From Atopsyche davidsoni (taxonomy: Eukaryota; Arthropoda; Insecta; Trichoptera; Hydrobiosidae): DNA of 64,000 nucleotides. The notes under the pieces are model-generated. The model saw only the letters and a program-made list of their open reading frames with translations, was not told the DNA's origin and ran no database searches. The DNA is taken from the NCBI GenBank assembly GCA_022113835.1, contig JAILWY010000016.1, positions 2,829,501 to 2,893,500 of the forward strand. The letters run 5' to 3'. This document shows positions 41,214-53,400 of this stretch, piece by piece (positions within the stretch are counted from its first letter, which is position 1; every line of letters starts with the position of its first letter). A program made the translations under genes and the position numbers.

Positions 41214-42925
41214 ATTGTTTGACAGTAAAGTGAAGCTATAACCCTTACATAACATTATATATTATATTTATAGATATTCCTCGATAGGTACTTGCAATAA
41301 TCTATTCTGATCTTATTTATTTAATGATAATTTATAAATTTATGGTAAATTTTGTTTAATGTTACAAATATTTTAATTTATATATAATAAACACCACAAG
41401 TTTGAATTCAAAACTGTTTTGCAATGATTCCCTAGTGCACTATTGTTTGTCTGTTATTATTTTACTATTATTTTAACTTTGCAACGAATATAAAATATGA
41501 CAACTCGGGAGTGACAAATATTTTTTTATATAAATACATTATAATTAAAATATTATAAATTCTTTTATTGAATGCAGTGGATAACGTTGGTACGGTGGCT
41601 GGGAAGTGACCTCTTAACGAATTTTGGCACTCCTGTTCTAGTTGGTGTTGTTCGCTGACCATTTGTGCAGATTTGAACATTGCATGCATTTTAATCAAAT
41701 TTGGGATGTGTTATATTTGAATAGTCCCCCCTTCTTCACATAGTGAATATATTTGTGTGGTGTTATTGTTGTCATTTTTCAGTGTTGAATGATTGTGTTT
41801 TTTACAAAATATATTTTGGATTCGAATTTCCGTGTAATTCCTGATCGTACTAAACGAAATTATCAACTTATGTATATTGCTTTTGTTCTGTTGTGTTGCA
41901 AAATTCATTGGCTTGAAAAAATGTGAGTAATATTTGCAGCTTATAAACAAATCGTAAATATCTTTTGATTGTTGTAAGTTTACTTTTGAAACTAAAATTC
42001 AGGTAATCATCCTACCAATGATATAATGATTAACTATACAAATATTATAGAATATGTGAATAATCACTATTTGACGTTGAATCAACAATATAACCGTTTG
42101 GCCATTTCATTTTGTAAATATTTTTATAATCTGACTGGTAACTTAGTGGTTTTAAACCAGAAATACTATATTGGTTTGAATTACTGTTCAATATCGATCC
42201 CAGGGCTTTTTTCCAAACAACAATCAGCATGTCCCTGTCTGAAGTCAGATCCACTGTGAAAATCAGTGACTGGTACAGAGAGATGTGTAGAGTTTCGGGA
42301 ATTCCACCTTTCAGTATCCAAACCTTCAAAAATTCAGCCCCAAAAAATGTTTTCTGTATTTCTATCTGTACAGCAGCAGTTTGCTGATTCTAAGCCATGA
42401 AATTGTTGTCCTGCGAATTGCATTATCGTAGGGGGACACTGCAATTTCCTTTAAGACGAGTTAACATAGGAATTTTTGCATCACTGTAGTATCCTTACCT
42501 AACCCTTTTGAGGCAGATGTCGCCCAAAATATATTTTTTTTCATGGTTCAGTATTTATGTTTAGTTTCCCATTTTGGATGATACTTCATAATTCATTCAA
42601 TTCAGCATTTGCATTATCAATAATTAAAAAAAAAAACAATCACACCAATAAACTTGCAATTTATTAACACTACGCTGATAGCACTCAGTAGATAAAGGAG
42701 TTGGATAGTAAATTTTTTTAAATGAAAATATTTTTCTTCGGTATTGAAACGTATGTGTAGTCTTCCTATTAGAGTAAATTATGTGGTGTTCTCTTTATCC
42801 CTTACTAATGATAATTTAATGCATACATCAAATAGACTGTTACCTCTAACTAATAAACTTATGCCTTGTGTATACACCAGCTTGGAATTATCCCAGTCAT
42901 TATTTTTGTTTCTGTCAGAATTGTA

Positions 42926-42974
42926 CTTTAATTTATTTACAGTAACCTGAAGGTTACTGTAAATATAATTAAAG
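42926..42974. repeat. Near-perfect palindrome, about 23-bp arms
   Basis: The 13-base arms TTTACAGTAACCT (42936-42948) and AGGTTACTGTAAA (42951-42963) are exact inverted copies around a GA spacer. The symmetry extends outward to CTTTAAT / ATTAAAG with one extra base on the right. A TAA-rich run follows. It could extrude as a cruciform or be a small inverted-repeat element remnant; no function visible. Confidence 0.7.
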
Positions 42975-45900
42975 TAATATAATAAATAATAATAATAAAT
43001 ATAATAATATAATGAATTATAGTGCTCTGAAAATATATTTGTGCTGTAAAAAAAAATGTCTACTAAAAGATGAAGAAAAAAAAATAAGTAATATTTTCGA
43101 GTACTATCAATACCACAAACTGATATTGTTAAAAAAATAGTTTTTCTTTTCAAAACTATATGAAAACTATTAAGTGGATTGAATGTATTTGTTCGGCATT
43201 ATTTATTTGATCATTTTACTTTTGTGTTGAGGTAAAGCTTGTATACACTCGGTAAAGGTTCATGTTTGCAGTATGAGGATGAGAAACTTTTTAAAATAAA
43301 TAATGTTTCAAGGTCAATGGGAAATATAAGAGAATGCTATTTTTCTTACAAAAACTATTTTTTACTAACACTATTTCTTTACCAGCAGGCATATTTACTT
43401 TATCATTTTTCCGGCAAACACTTTCTCCGTGCACACCTTTCATGGATCAGGTATTTAAATTTTTTTATTGTAATAATTTGATTAAATTATTTGAATTAAT
43501 AATCCTAAGTGACTTTTTTCTTGACAAGTCATTAAATTAACTATATTAATATAAATATATTTACCATTGATTGTGAAACATGCGTAATTGGGAATTTTCA
43601 AACACTGGGTTATTTTCATATTGCTGTTTGGAAGACATTTTTTTTCAACTCTGGCTTGTGTCATTATTTATTTTATGTATAAAGTATTTTAATCTTTCTG
43701 TACCAAAATTGTAAAATAAAAAAAAATGACTTAAAAAGTAGATAGACTATACAGTAAGGTCGATAATATATTTAAAGTATAATGTAATGAATGTGAAAAC
43801 TTACGAATGTAACTATGTCAATGTGTGTGTCAATTACATTTCGAAAGTAACACTGATTTTTAACACTTCATTTTATCCGTCTATATTACAAGGTCAACGA
43901 AAGTGTTGAACTACCAATGTTGGCTTTAAGAAGATCAAATATTTACTTCTTATTGTGATTATTTTTATTTGTTGAACACTGGATGCCCAATTAGACTGCA
44001 GTATTTAACATTATAAATGTAATTTATTTTTTATTTAAATAGGTAACAAACCTCAAAAATGACTAGCTTAATGATAAAAATTTATTGACTTTATCATTTT
44101 TTTTGTTGTTTGACATTTAAATGTGAAAAATCAGTGTTCCTCTTGATTTGTTAAATAATGTACAGTTTAAAACAGTGCCTACGCCTAGAATATGGATTGT
44201 CGGTGATCTTGATAGAAGAGTTGAGTGTAGAAATATTTATAAACTTTGCATTTACCTAATTTGAATAAGAGTACTTATACTAAACGGCCGAAGTGTGGAT
44301 AGAAAACTTTGGCGGAGCTCGACAAGTTCTTGTAAGAAGGAGGCGAATGTCGCTTTACTTCCGCTTGTATTTGTAACTGTCTCGTAATGTGTTGGACTTC
44401 AGAAGTGTCTCACTTTTCATCACCAGAGTTGTTAGTTTCCAAATTGAGCGATCCTCTCTGTTTGTTAAAACTATTGATCTAGATCGCCTTACTCGAAGAA
44501 TGTAGATCGTTCTCTTAATCTGTGGTGTGGCTGCACGCACGTGGTGGATTTAATTTTTTTAAGAACTTGTTCACAAATTTTCAAGCTAATTAAGCAACAA
44601 TATGTAAAACTGCCTTTATTCATGATAAATAGCTACGCTGGAGCTATTTTTTTTTTTAACAGTAGTTGAATATTGTAAACTTCACTATCAAACCAATATT
44701 GACAATCTCGGTCCATCTGTTGGTATTTTTCAAAACCATTTTGATCGAAATAATGGTTTGAAATGCTTTCTATTATCAATAGATGGCACTATCGTTAATT
44801 TGTTAATATTTCCACGTGCAAAATGTTTTTACACTGATGTGAGGTGCCGTCAATATGTTTAAACATTTTTGAGTCATCAACAAATTTCAGTGTGTGAATA
44901 TTTTGTAATTTGTATATGGTATCTGATAATTTCTAGAACCGTTCGGCACAAATAGGTACGGACCGATTAAACTCCACCACTGTCTGTGTAGTCTGTGGCC
45001 TAAACTAGAATAAGTTAAGAATGATGTGTCGTTTATATACTTCGTCACTCTATTGATTTGCTCAACCTTAAAAGAGATCTAGTTTTGTTTATCTACTGAA
45101 ATTCATCATCGTTTCATTTAATTTCTTCAGATATATATGGTGGAATATATATTTATTATAAATTTCTTTAACTGTAATTTTTGTCAGTCTGCATTTTATG
45201 ATGAATTTCTAATTCCGACCTCCACAGTTGCATAAATTTAATCTATATTGATAACTTCATATTCTCTTTATTTCCTCCATTCTTATCCTTCAATCATTCC
45301 ATACAATTAAGTTAAGTCATAGTCGTTAAGGAGTAGCAACTCCTCGAAATTCTTTTTTATTTCTGAATGCAGTCAAACATTTTACATATATTGATATAAG
45401 TAATTTTTTTTTTAATAAAAAGTAGGAACATCACTAAATATGTTTCATAAAATTGTATTTTTCTTATTAACTACTAATATGTGTGAAGTATTTAACCGCT
45501 TTGTAATCATTGTTCAATTTAATGAGGCTTTGAAATTCATAAATATTTTTTTGTTTAAGATTGGCGAATTCACTTAGGGTGACGATTTATATGCTTACTG
45601 TAATGTGTATATATACTAGTATATTTATTCTAAATACCCCATAGTTTTAACTGTCTGACATGTAAATCTAAGAGTTAATGTGTCCCTTTTAAGCATTATT
45701 GTTTTTGTCACAGTTTAAATAATCATTTATTTGCTAGGATAAATGAGCTTATGGGAGGTATTTGTTTGGTTGGCAGGGAAAGAGAAGAGGTACGCAAGTT
45801 CGTCCAGTCACTGCGGTGGCTTATTGTATTGTAATTAAAACATCATATTATATTATATTATATATTTCTAGCAATACTATAGAAGTAAGAAGTACATATA

Positions 45901-46393
45901 TTTATATTTTACCCCCTATCAATCGATCATTTTTGTCCATTTTTAAAATAATATTGATTGAAATTAAAAATTATTGATTTGAACGAAGTGTGTTTAACTG
46001 AATTTCCCTGACTTCAAAAAATAAGAGACTACCAAGGAAGGCAAGCAGCTGACAAAAAATCTATAAACATGAGGCTGGATTAAATAAAAATGAATATATA
46101 TATATATAAAAAATAATGAAACTATTTATAGAAGTGGTTTAAGACAAATTATAGGTATGCGAATCGAATAATTCGTTTCATCCTATAATTAACTTGAAGC
46201 TTTCAAAAATCGCTGATAATCCATAATATTTTTTATATTTAAAAATAAACATATACCCTAAATCCAATATGGGGCTGTAAATTATTATTAAAAATAATTT
46301 TACTATAAATGAGACATATATAAAAATATACGTTTTTAAAAATACCAATATATTATTGTATAATATTGTCGTATTTTATTTTGTGTTTTCTTA

Positions 46394-46468
46394 GGTGTTG
46401 TGCCGCGTCAAGATTTTCGAAAGAGGTACGTCGCAATACTAACGAAAAGTTGACACGGCATAACAACC
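46394..46468. repeat. Imperfect 26-nt inverted repeat (hairpin)
   Basis: The arms 46394-46419 (starts GGTGTTGTGCCGCGTCAA) and 46443-46468 (ends TTGACACGGCATAACAACC) pair with a few mismatches and one bulge around a 23-base loop. The arms are clearly less AT-rich than the surroundings. Could be a MITE remnant or a structured RNA; not assigned. Confidence 0.5.
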
Positions 46469-47187
46469 AATAACATAATTATATATTTTTTTTAGTTTCA
46501 CAGACAATCCTTGCTATGAAACATCAAAAAATATTAAAAAAAAAATAAAAATTTGAAAAGATTGCTACGTTTCAAATAATTTTCGGTTTGACCGAATATT
46601 GTTAATAATGTATAATCGAGCAGAATGTGGATGCCAACAGAGCACGGAGGCGAAAATAGCCGCGCCAAAAAATTAAATGTACGAGCATCACTAACTATTC
46701 ATTTTAATTAAAATATCACATACTTTGCATGAAATATTTGATACTGCGTTTTAATTATTTCGCTTTCAAAACCAGATAAATATTTTATATAAAATTGGAA
46801 TAACACTTAGTATTTTCTACTTTAGTATAAGTATAATTGATTATGCATATATGTTATATTATTTAATGCGTCGGCCTGTACTCGCAGGTAGCTGAAGTAC
46901 TTACCTGTAAAGATTTGCTTCTCTCTTGGCCGGTGAAAGGAGAAAGAGCAACAAAAAAAAAACCTCTCAATGGTAAATGGAAAGTTTGCCTGCTGGCCGA
47001 GCACAAAACGCTATCAAAATTTTATATTTTAAATAAACGTAAATTATTTAATTTAAATATATAATACCTGTGCGCCTGCGACTTCAATAATTTCAGATTC
47101 GGTTGATATGTGCAAGTTGATCGGATTCTTTACCAATTGTTGCGGAGCAAATATATTTATTTATAAAATATTATATATAGTTATAGG

Positions 47188-47464
47188 TTGTTTAGTTTAG
47201 TGTTATTATTATTGTGTTTATATATAAAGCGTTATTGCTATGTAATATTGATAGCAGCCCTCTCCTCCATGGCGGATGTCGAGATTTGCTCGCTCAGTGC
47301 AGTGCCGGCGCTTCGCCTCGCAGGACGCGGTCCGGAGATAACCATCACCACATGGTGCTCAGTGACTCGTCTCGAAGATAGTGCTCAGTGTTCAGTGCTA
47401 GTGCTGGGAATATAGTGCCAAGTGCCTGGAGCAGAGTGCTGGGAACAGAGCAGCGCCCCCAGCC
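47188..47464 (+). promoter_or_regulatory. Probable 5' leader of the first nrf-6-like gene, with an upstream ORF
   Basis: Base composition becomes much less AT-rich from about 47,250. An upstream ORF of 48 codons begins with ATG at 47269 (CCATGG context, MADVEICSL...) and stops at 47415, before and out of frame with the main start at 47465. Between them are repeated GTGCT/CAGTG motifs (47360-47450). If this stretch is in the mRNA, the upstream ORF could lower translation. The transcription start is not known. Confidence 0.45.
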
Positions 47465-50400
47465 ATGGGGCCTGGAAGGGCTGTTCCGCTCCTGGCGAGC
47501 CTCCTGGGGCTGGTCTTGCCTCTAGCTCACACCACAGACAGTAAGTAGTTTTTTTTTTTTAAAACTAAAGTACAATAATCTAAGCATAATAATTTACTAT
47601 AAAATGTTCGGGTTATCACAACTCCAGCTTTGTTGTTTATATAAAAAACCTGCCTCAATTTCGCATTGAGTAATTTATAGCTTTTAATTTTAACGCCCCA
47701 AGCTCAGATTGTCTAAGGACGAGGAGACTATGCCCATCGCACTACTCTATAAGAGTAGACCACAGAAAGTAGAAGCAGGTAGTCGGCTATGTCCGACTAG
47801 ACGTGTCTCCGGCATTCGTACAAAATAATCACAGTAAAACTACACCAGAGAAGAGATTTTTTTTAAAATCTAATTTATAATTTTAGCAGTATTAAAAAAA
47901 AAAAAACTTATATAATAATTACCCTATGATCAAAAGCAGCCTACCTGAATAGAATATAATTAGCATGCTTTTTTTCAACGAATATAATAAGACTCGTATA
48001 GCAAATGAGATTTTACAGAATCAATGAGGTATTCACAATTTTTTTTATTTTTGACTTTCGGTTTGAAGTTGCATTATTATAAAATAAAGCTTGTTTATCT
48101 AATAATACAAAATTTTGCATTTGGCGAAATTAATTAATTAAATATTTATTAAAAGTCCTGAGTTGTTCATTCATAAAGTTTATCTGTACTGATAACCTTT
48201 ATTGATGAAATTTGTATTTATGAACATTTTCCGAGGGCAGAGAGCTCAATATCTAATGCGACTTTATTTTATAGTAAACAAATATAAGTTGTGCAATGCA
48301 TTCATCCTTCAAACCTCTTCTGAGGCAAAGCACCTGATGATGATGCATGGATAAAATAACAGTAAAATTATTATTTAAATCCAAAAGTAATATTTCATGT
48401 AACTTTCTTGAATAAAATCGATTATCAAAACTTATCGATATTTAAATGCAATAATGAACTTTTATAAAATCTTAACTGGACACTCGACAACTATATGCAA
48501 TAAAATTTTCAACGCGAGGGTATTCTTTGCAGTGAACATGTACAGGAGAATGCCTAAGCTGTTCGAGCTAGAAGATTACGACGATTGCATGGCAGATGTC
48601 AACGGGTCGTATTGCCTGGTGGATATAGAGCTCAGGGTGGAGGATCCGGCGGTCGAGGAGGTGTTTGAGTTCATCAAGGTTGGTAATTGCAATTGGTAAT
48701 TGGTAATTGGAGTCTATAGCTGCATAGTATAATATTGTGAAAATTCTATACTGCAACTGCGTTGTTAGTGTATTTTTAGGCGACCAGTGTAGAATCCGCG
48801 TTTTCTTCTTCATCATGAGCCTCTCCTCAGAGGAGGCTGGCGACTATTTCACTGAGCATATACTCATGCTGAACCAGTATTCATGATTTTTCTAATAGGA
48901 AAATCGTGTAGTGGCTCCTCTGGTCCTTATACACCGCAGTTTTATATTGCTGCTGCCCAATAGCATTATTATATAATCATTTCCTTACAAAGGTTTTGCG
49001 TTTAGATCTGATACTCCTTCTGCAGCTTCTGTACTTCCAGAGCACATCATTCCAAGTCCACTATTCCATTACCGATCCGTACAGAATGGGGAGAGCGGAG
49101 AGGTAAAAACACTCACTAAATACGAGTAACTCTAGCCCAGAGGTTCCCAAAGTGGTCAATATCGACTCCCAGGGGTCGATTTCGCCCTGCAAGGGGTCGA
49201 TGATAGCGAAAAAGAAAATTGGGAGTCCATGTACTGTAAATGGGGGTCTACGAGAGTGGATCCCATTTAAGCAGGTCGTCACCAAAATTTAGACACTTCG
49301 AACACAGATTGTACCCATGTACTTAGTGAAAAATCGAAGCTCTGAAGCGTAGAAGTATTTTGTATGTTTTTAATTAATGTATTTTATTCTATTTAAGGTA
49401 TTAAAATGGAATTCCACGAAGTATTCTCTGTCAAAAATATTGATTTTTTGAATGTTACTATATTTGCATTTTTAATTAATAAAGGTATAATTAACGTTTT
49501 CATTTTTAAACTCACTGTACAGTAAATCCTATGAAAGTGAGTTGTTCTATATAAGATGTCAAAAATATGTTTGATGTTGATGAATTTGCAAAAATTCAAT
49601 ATTAGCAAGGCGTCGACGAAAATCAGGAAAACTCGACAAGGGGTCGACGGGACAAAATAGTTTGGGAAACTATGCTCTAGCCTTTTCTAGAAGTAGCAAT
49701 GGTAGTTATTGGCCATAGACCGTAATATATATTTAATCCATGAAGTTATTTAGTTTTTGATGGCGATTATTTTTCCGCAGGAGTACAGTGCATTCACTCG
49801 GCGGACCTATCGCCATGATATCGTGCACCGAGGAATTTGCGAGTCCTCTTGCTCGGAGGGGCTGGAGGGTTGCGCGCTGCGGGGGCTGCGAGGGAGGGGC
49901 TGGGGCGGGGTGGTGCACCCCCTGGGCTGCGTCAGAAACTCCACAGACCCCCCCGGAGCCATCAACTGGGTCCTCCTAGCCTTTCTGCTGTCGATTCTGG
50001 TCGCCAACGTCGTGTGCAGCGTCTACTGCACAGTGAACGAGCAAGGTGAGTGGCAAATCGAAATTAGCACTACTACGCTCATCTCATATAAATTAATACG
50101 GCTTTTATCCAAAAACAAACTCTGAACAGGATTTTTCAGCCTCGTGCATTATATCAATCTTAATTAATTGTTTGTCGTTTCCAGATTCATCCATTCGTAA
50201 GTGGGCCGAGACCTTCTCGATGCAGGAGAACTGGCGCCAGCTGCAGCGCCCCAGCTCTCTGCCGGGGGTCCAGGGCCTGCGCTTGCTGACGATGCTGTGC
50301 GTCATCGGATCCCACGTGTTTGTGGTCATCAGCTTCGGATACGTCTCCAACCCCCATTTCTTGGAAAAGGTAAGCGAACAGACTCCAAACTACGGAGTTA

Positions 50401-53400
50401 CTCGTGATGATCGTATAAAGAGTACTTTTATACATTTGCTTCATCAGCATAATTTGGGACATGGGCATTTATATATGGAGCTCTCAGGATGACTTGCAAA
50501 TGATACATTAGATAGTTTGGTTTATTTAAACACAAAATAACATAATCAGTACTTGGATTTCTAGAGTAATGAGTTCATCCGATCATGCTGAATGATAATC
50601 GTTCAGATGCTATCAGGCCATATTATTGTTATGTTATTGTAGATGTTATCAGACCATGTTCATAGATTATTTCATCTACCCATAACAGACGAATTATGCA
50701 TAATCGTCCACTAAAGTAGACCTATGATAATTGTGGTTTAACGACTACACAACAGTGTCATAGCTCACACACCGCATTTTAAGCATAGCCCTAAGAACTA
50801 TTGTAAACTAACTAAAAGAAAATTAAATTATTTGCAATTCTCCTCCTGATTATGTTATTTTGTATTCAATAAATAAACCAAACTATAATATCTAATGTAC
50901 CTATAAGTATATGTACTCTCAACGCACCATTAAAAAGCATTTGCAACTTCATATGTCCCAAATTATGCTGATGAAGCAAACGTGATTTAGATGTGCATAT
51001 TTTCATACATTGAAATGCTATTTATATAAATAATTAATCTATAGATTTGATTATATTTCAATTCACACAAAAGTGACCCCCATTACCTACATCTCCTCTA
51101 TGTTTTGAACTGAAAAGCGGATTGCATCAATCGTGTTTGAAAGCCTGTTTTTTTTTTTTCAGTACTATGAGTACGTTCCGACGCAGATGGTCACCAACGG
51201 CACCGTCATAATACAAGTCTTCCTCTGCATGACAAGCTTCCTTATGACGATCCATTTTTTAAAGCACACCGAGAAAAATCCAAAGTTTAATATATGGATG
51301 TACCCGTACACCGTCCTGCAGCGCTGGCTAAGGTAAATATCAATCGATCCGATATTTATATAATTTTTGTTGTTTGCAAGATGTCTTGGGTGTAATGTGC
51401 TCCGGAGTCGTATTCCAGGCTGCTGCCCGTGTACGGCCTGGTCATCTGGATCCTGGCGTCGGGGATGGAGTGGGTGGGGAGCGGCCCACTGTGGATGGCC
51501 GTGGCGGGGCCCGACAGGAACGACTGCCAGAGCACCTGGTGGCACAACCTCCTCTACATCCACAACATCATGGGCACTCTCAGCTGCCTGCCGCAGGCCT
51601 GGTAATCATCACAATCGTACTCTAAATACGTGGTCTACAATTCAGGTATACTCTGAGAAATCCGTCTACTGTATATTTCGTACTAGCATATGATGCTTTA
51701 AATTTTCGCTTAGTTGTAGTGAGACGCGGGTTTTAATTCCCGAAAACGATGTTGACCTGGTTGTGATGTCTACCGTTTGAGTCTTTGGGACAATATACCG
51801 CCGCTGTGGGCCATCGACAGTACAGTTTATACGCAATGCGAGTATTAAACTGTTCGTTGCAGGTACTCCTCCGTGGACTTCCAGCTGTTCTGCATGACCC
51901 TGCTCATCCTGATGGGGCTGTGGAGGTTCCCGGGGGCCACCAGACCCGTCCTGGGCACGGCGCTGGTCGCGGGAGCCATCGTCCCGGGAGTCATCACCTA
52001 TTACTATGATTACTCTCCTCTAGTCAATATAAGCCCGCAGTAAGTAAGAAACACACCAATCAGCGTAATTTGTTTTCCAATGATTGACAAAACATTTATC
52101 TTCAATTGCGTGCAGAGACGCTACGTAATATATAATTTATTAATAGGTAAAAATTATTTATAATTAAACATACACAAAGTATACTTGTTTCGCCAACATG
52201 CTTGGTTGGATCTTTCCGAGGATCTAATCAGCCATGTGTGCGAAACCGGTAGGATCAAAATAATAACAAGTGGAAATATCACTCGACCTTTTATTTACAC
52301 TTCATATTTTATATAATAGTGTATACGGAATGTTTTGTCATAATTTAGACGCTCAGTATCGTTTAGTTCACCAAGTAATTATTTTTTTTGCTTGCACGTT
52401 TCACATAAGAAATCTGTGTATAATTTAGAGTGGCCACTTTCTACTATTTTTTTTCACGGTTTGATAATCTCTGGCGTCGAAGGAGGATCAGACGATGAAT
52501 AGAAACGAATGACCAATACAAAAAAAAATTACTAGCAATGATGTGCGATTTTATAAACATGTTCATAGGTTTTGGGGATAGTCGTTACTAGAAATACTCC
52601 ATTCTATATATATATATATTTTTTTTAAAATTAATTTTCTAGGAGCATGCGAGGGACGTTTTTCGAAGACCCAACCTTCATTCATGTATACACGCAGATG
52701 TATGGCAACATGAGTGGCTACATCGCAGGGGCGATAGCTGGCTACACGCAGTTTTACATCGAGAAGGACCAGATCAAACTTTCAGTGAAGAAGGTACTAA
52801 AAAAAATCACACACAACCATGCAACAATACTTCTGGATCAAAACACATTTGCTGCCCAACTTCATCATAGTCCAACGCCCAAAATAATGAAACATATCAT
52901 ATTGATCTGGTTTCCAGATGAAGTTGTACCTGTACTCCTCGTTCTTCGGGTTCGTGGCGCTCTTCCTGGTCGGAGGATACTTCGGCAGGGACGACTACGT
53001 CAGCAATCCAGTCCTGGCGGGGCTGTACACGTCACTGCTCAAGCCGGTGTTCGGGGGGTTCGTCTGCGTTCTCCTGATCACGATGTCCAACGATATCAAA
53101 AGTGAGGAACTTGTAAACTTCTACTCCATTGCAATGAGCAGGGTCATGCAGAGCAGCTGGAATTCCATGCAGGAGTACCTACCTGCAACAAATAATTTAA
53201 TACTTGCATTGTGTATAAATTTTTTTCAACTTCATGGATCTACTTGCTCTTTGTAGTGGTGGTAAAGTCTGGCTTGCCCTACTAGATTACCACATTTTAA
53301 TTATCAATAAGTCTACATTAATTTATCGACTAACGACAAATACGATACAAACAATATACGGTAAGCGCCCTCGCCTTTCAAGGGCATAATCGCGTACGAA

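Larger units (their letters stand above)
39050..47187. other. Intergenic DNA, AT-rich, no gene recognised
   Basis: About 8 kb between NEDD4 and the first nrf-6-like gene. Open frames are short, without matching splice signals or known motifs. It contains a tRNA-type SINE (40975-41213), a near-perfect palindrome (42926-42974) and a 75-base imperfect hairpin (46394-46468), plus AT microsatellites near 46,095. Long NEDD4 3' ends or non-coding RNAs are possible but not shown by the sequence. Confidence 0.55.

Noticed and set aside
49026..49102. Exon-like segment in intron 2 of gene A (CAG acceptor, 77 nt, GTAAAA donor)
   Set aside because: Its 77-nt length would break the phase 0 to phase 0 join between the exons ending 48678 and starting 49781, and gene B has no counterpart.
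52185..52260. Possible structured element (TTTCGCCAACATG...GCGAAACCGG) in intron 7 of gene A
   Set aside because: Short inverted matches only; no clear ends, copies in this window or known motif.
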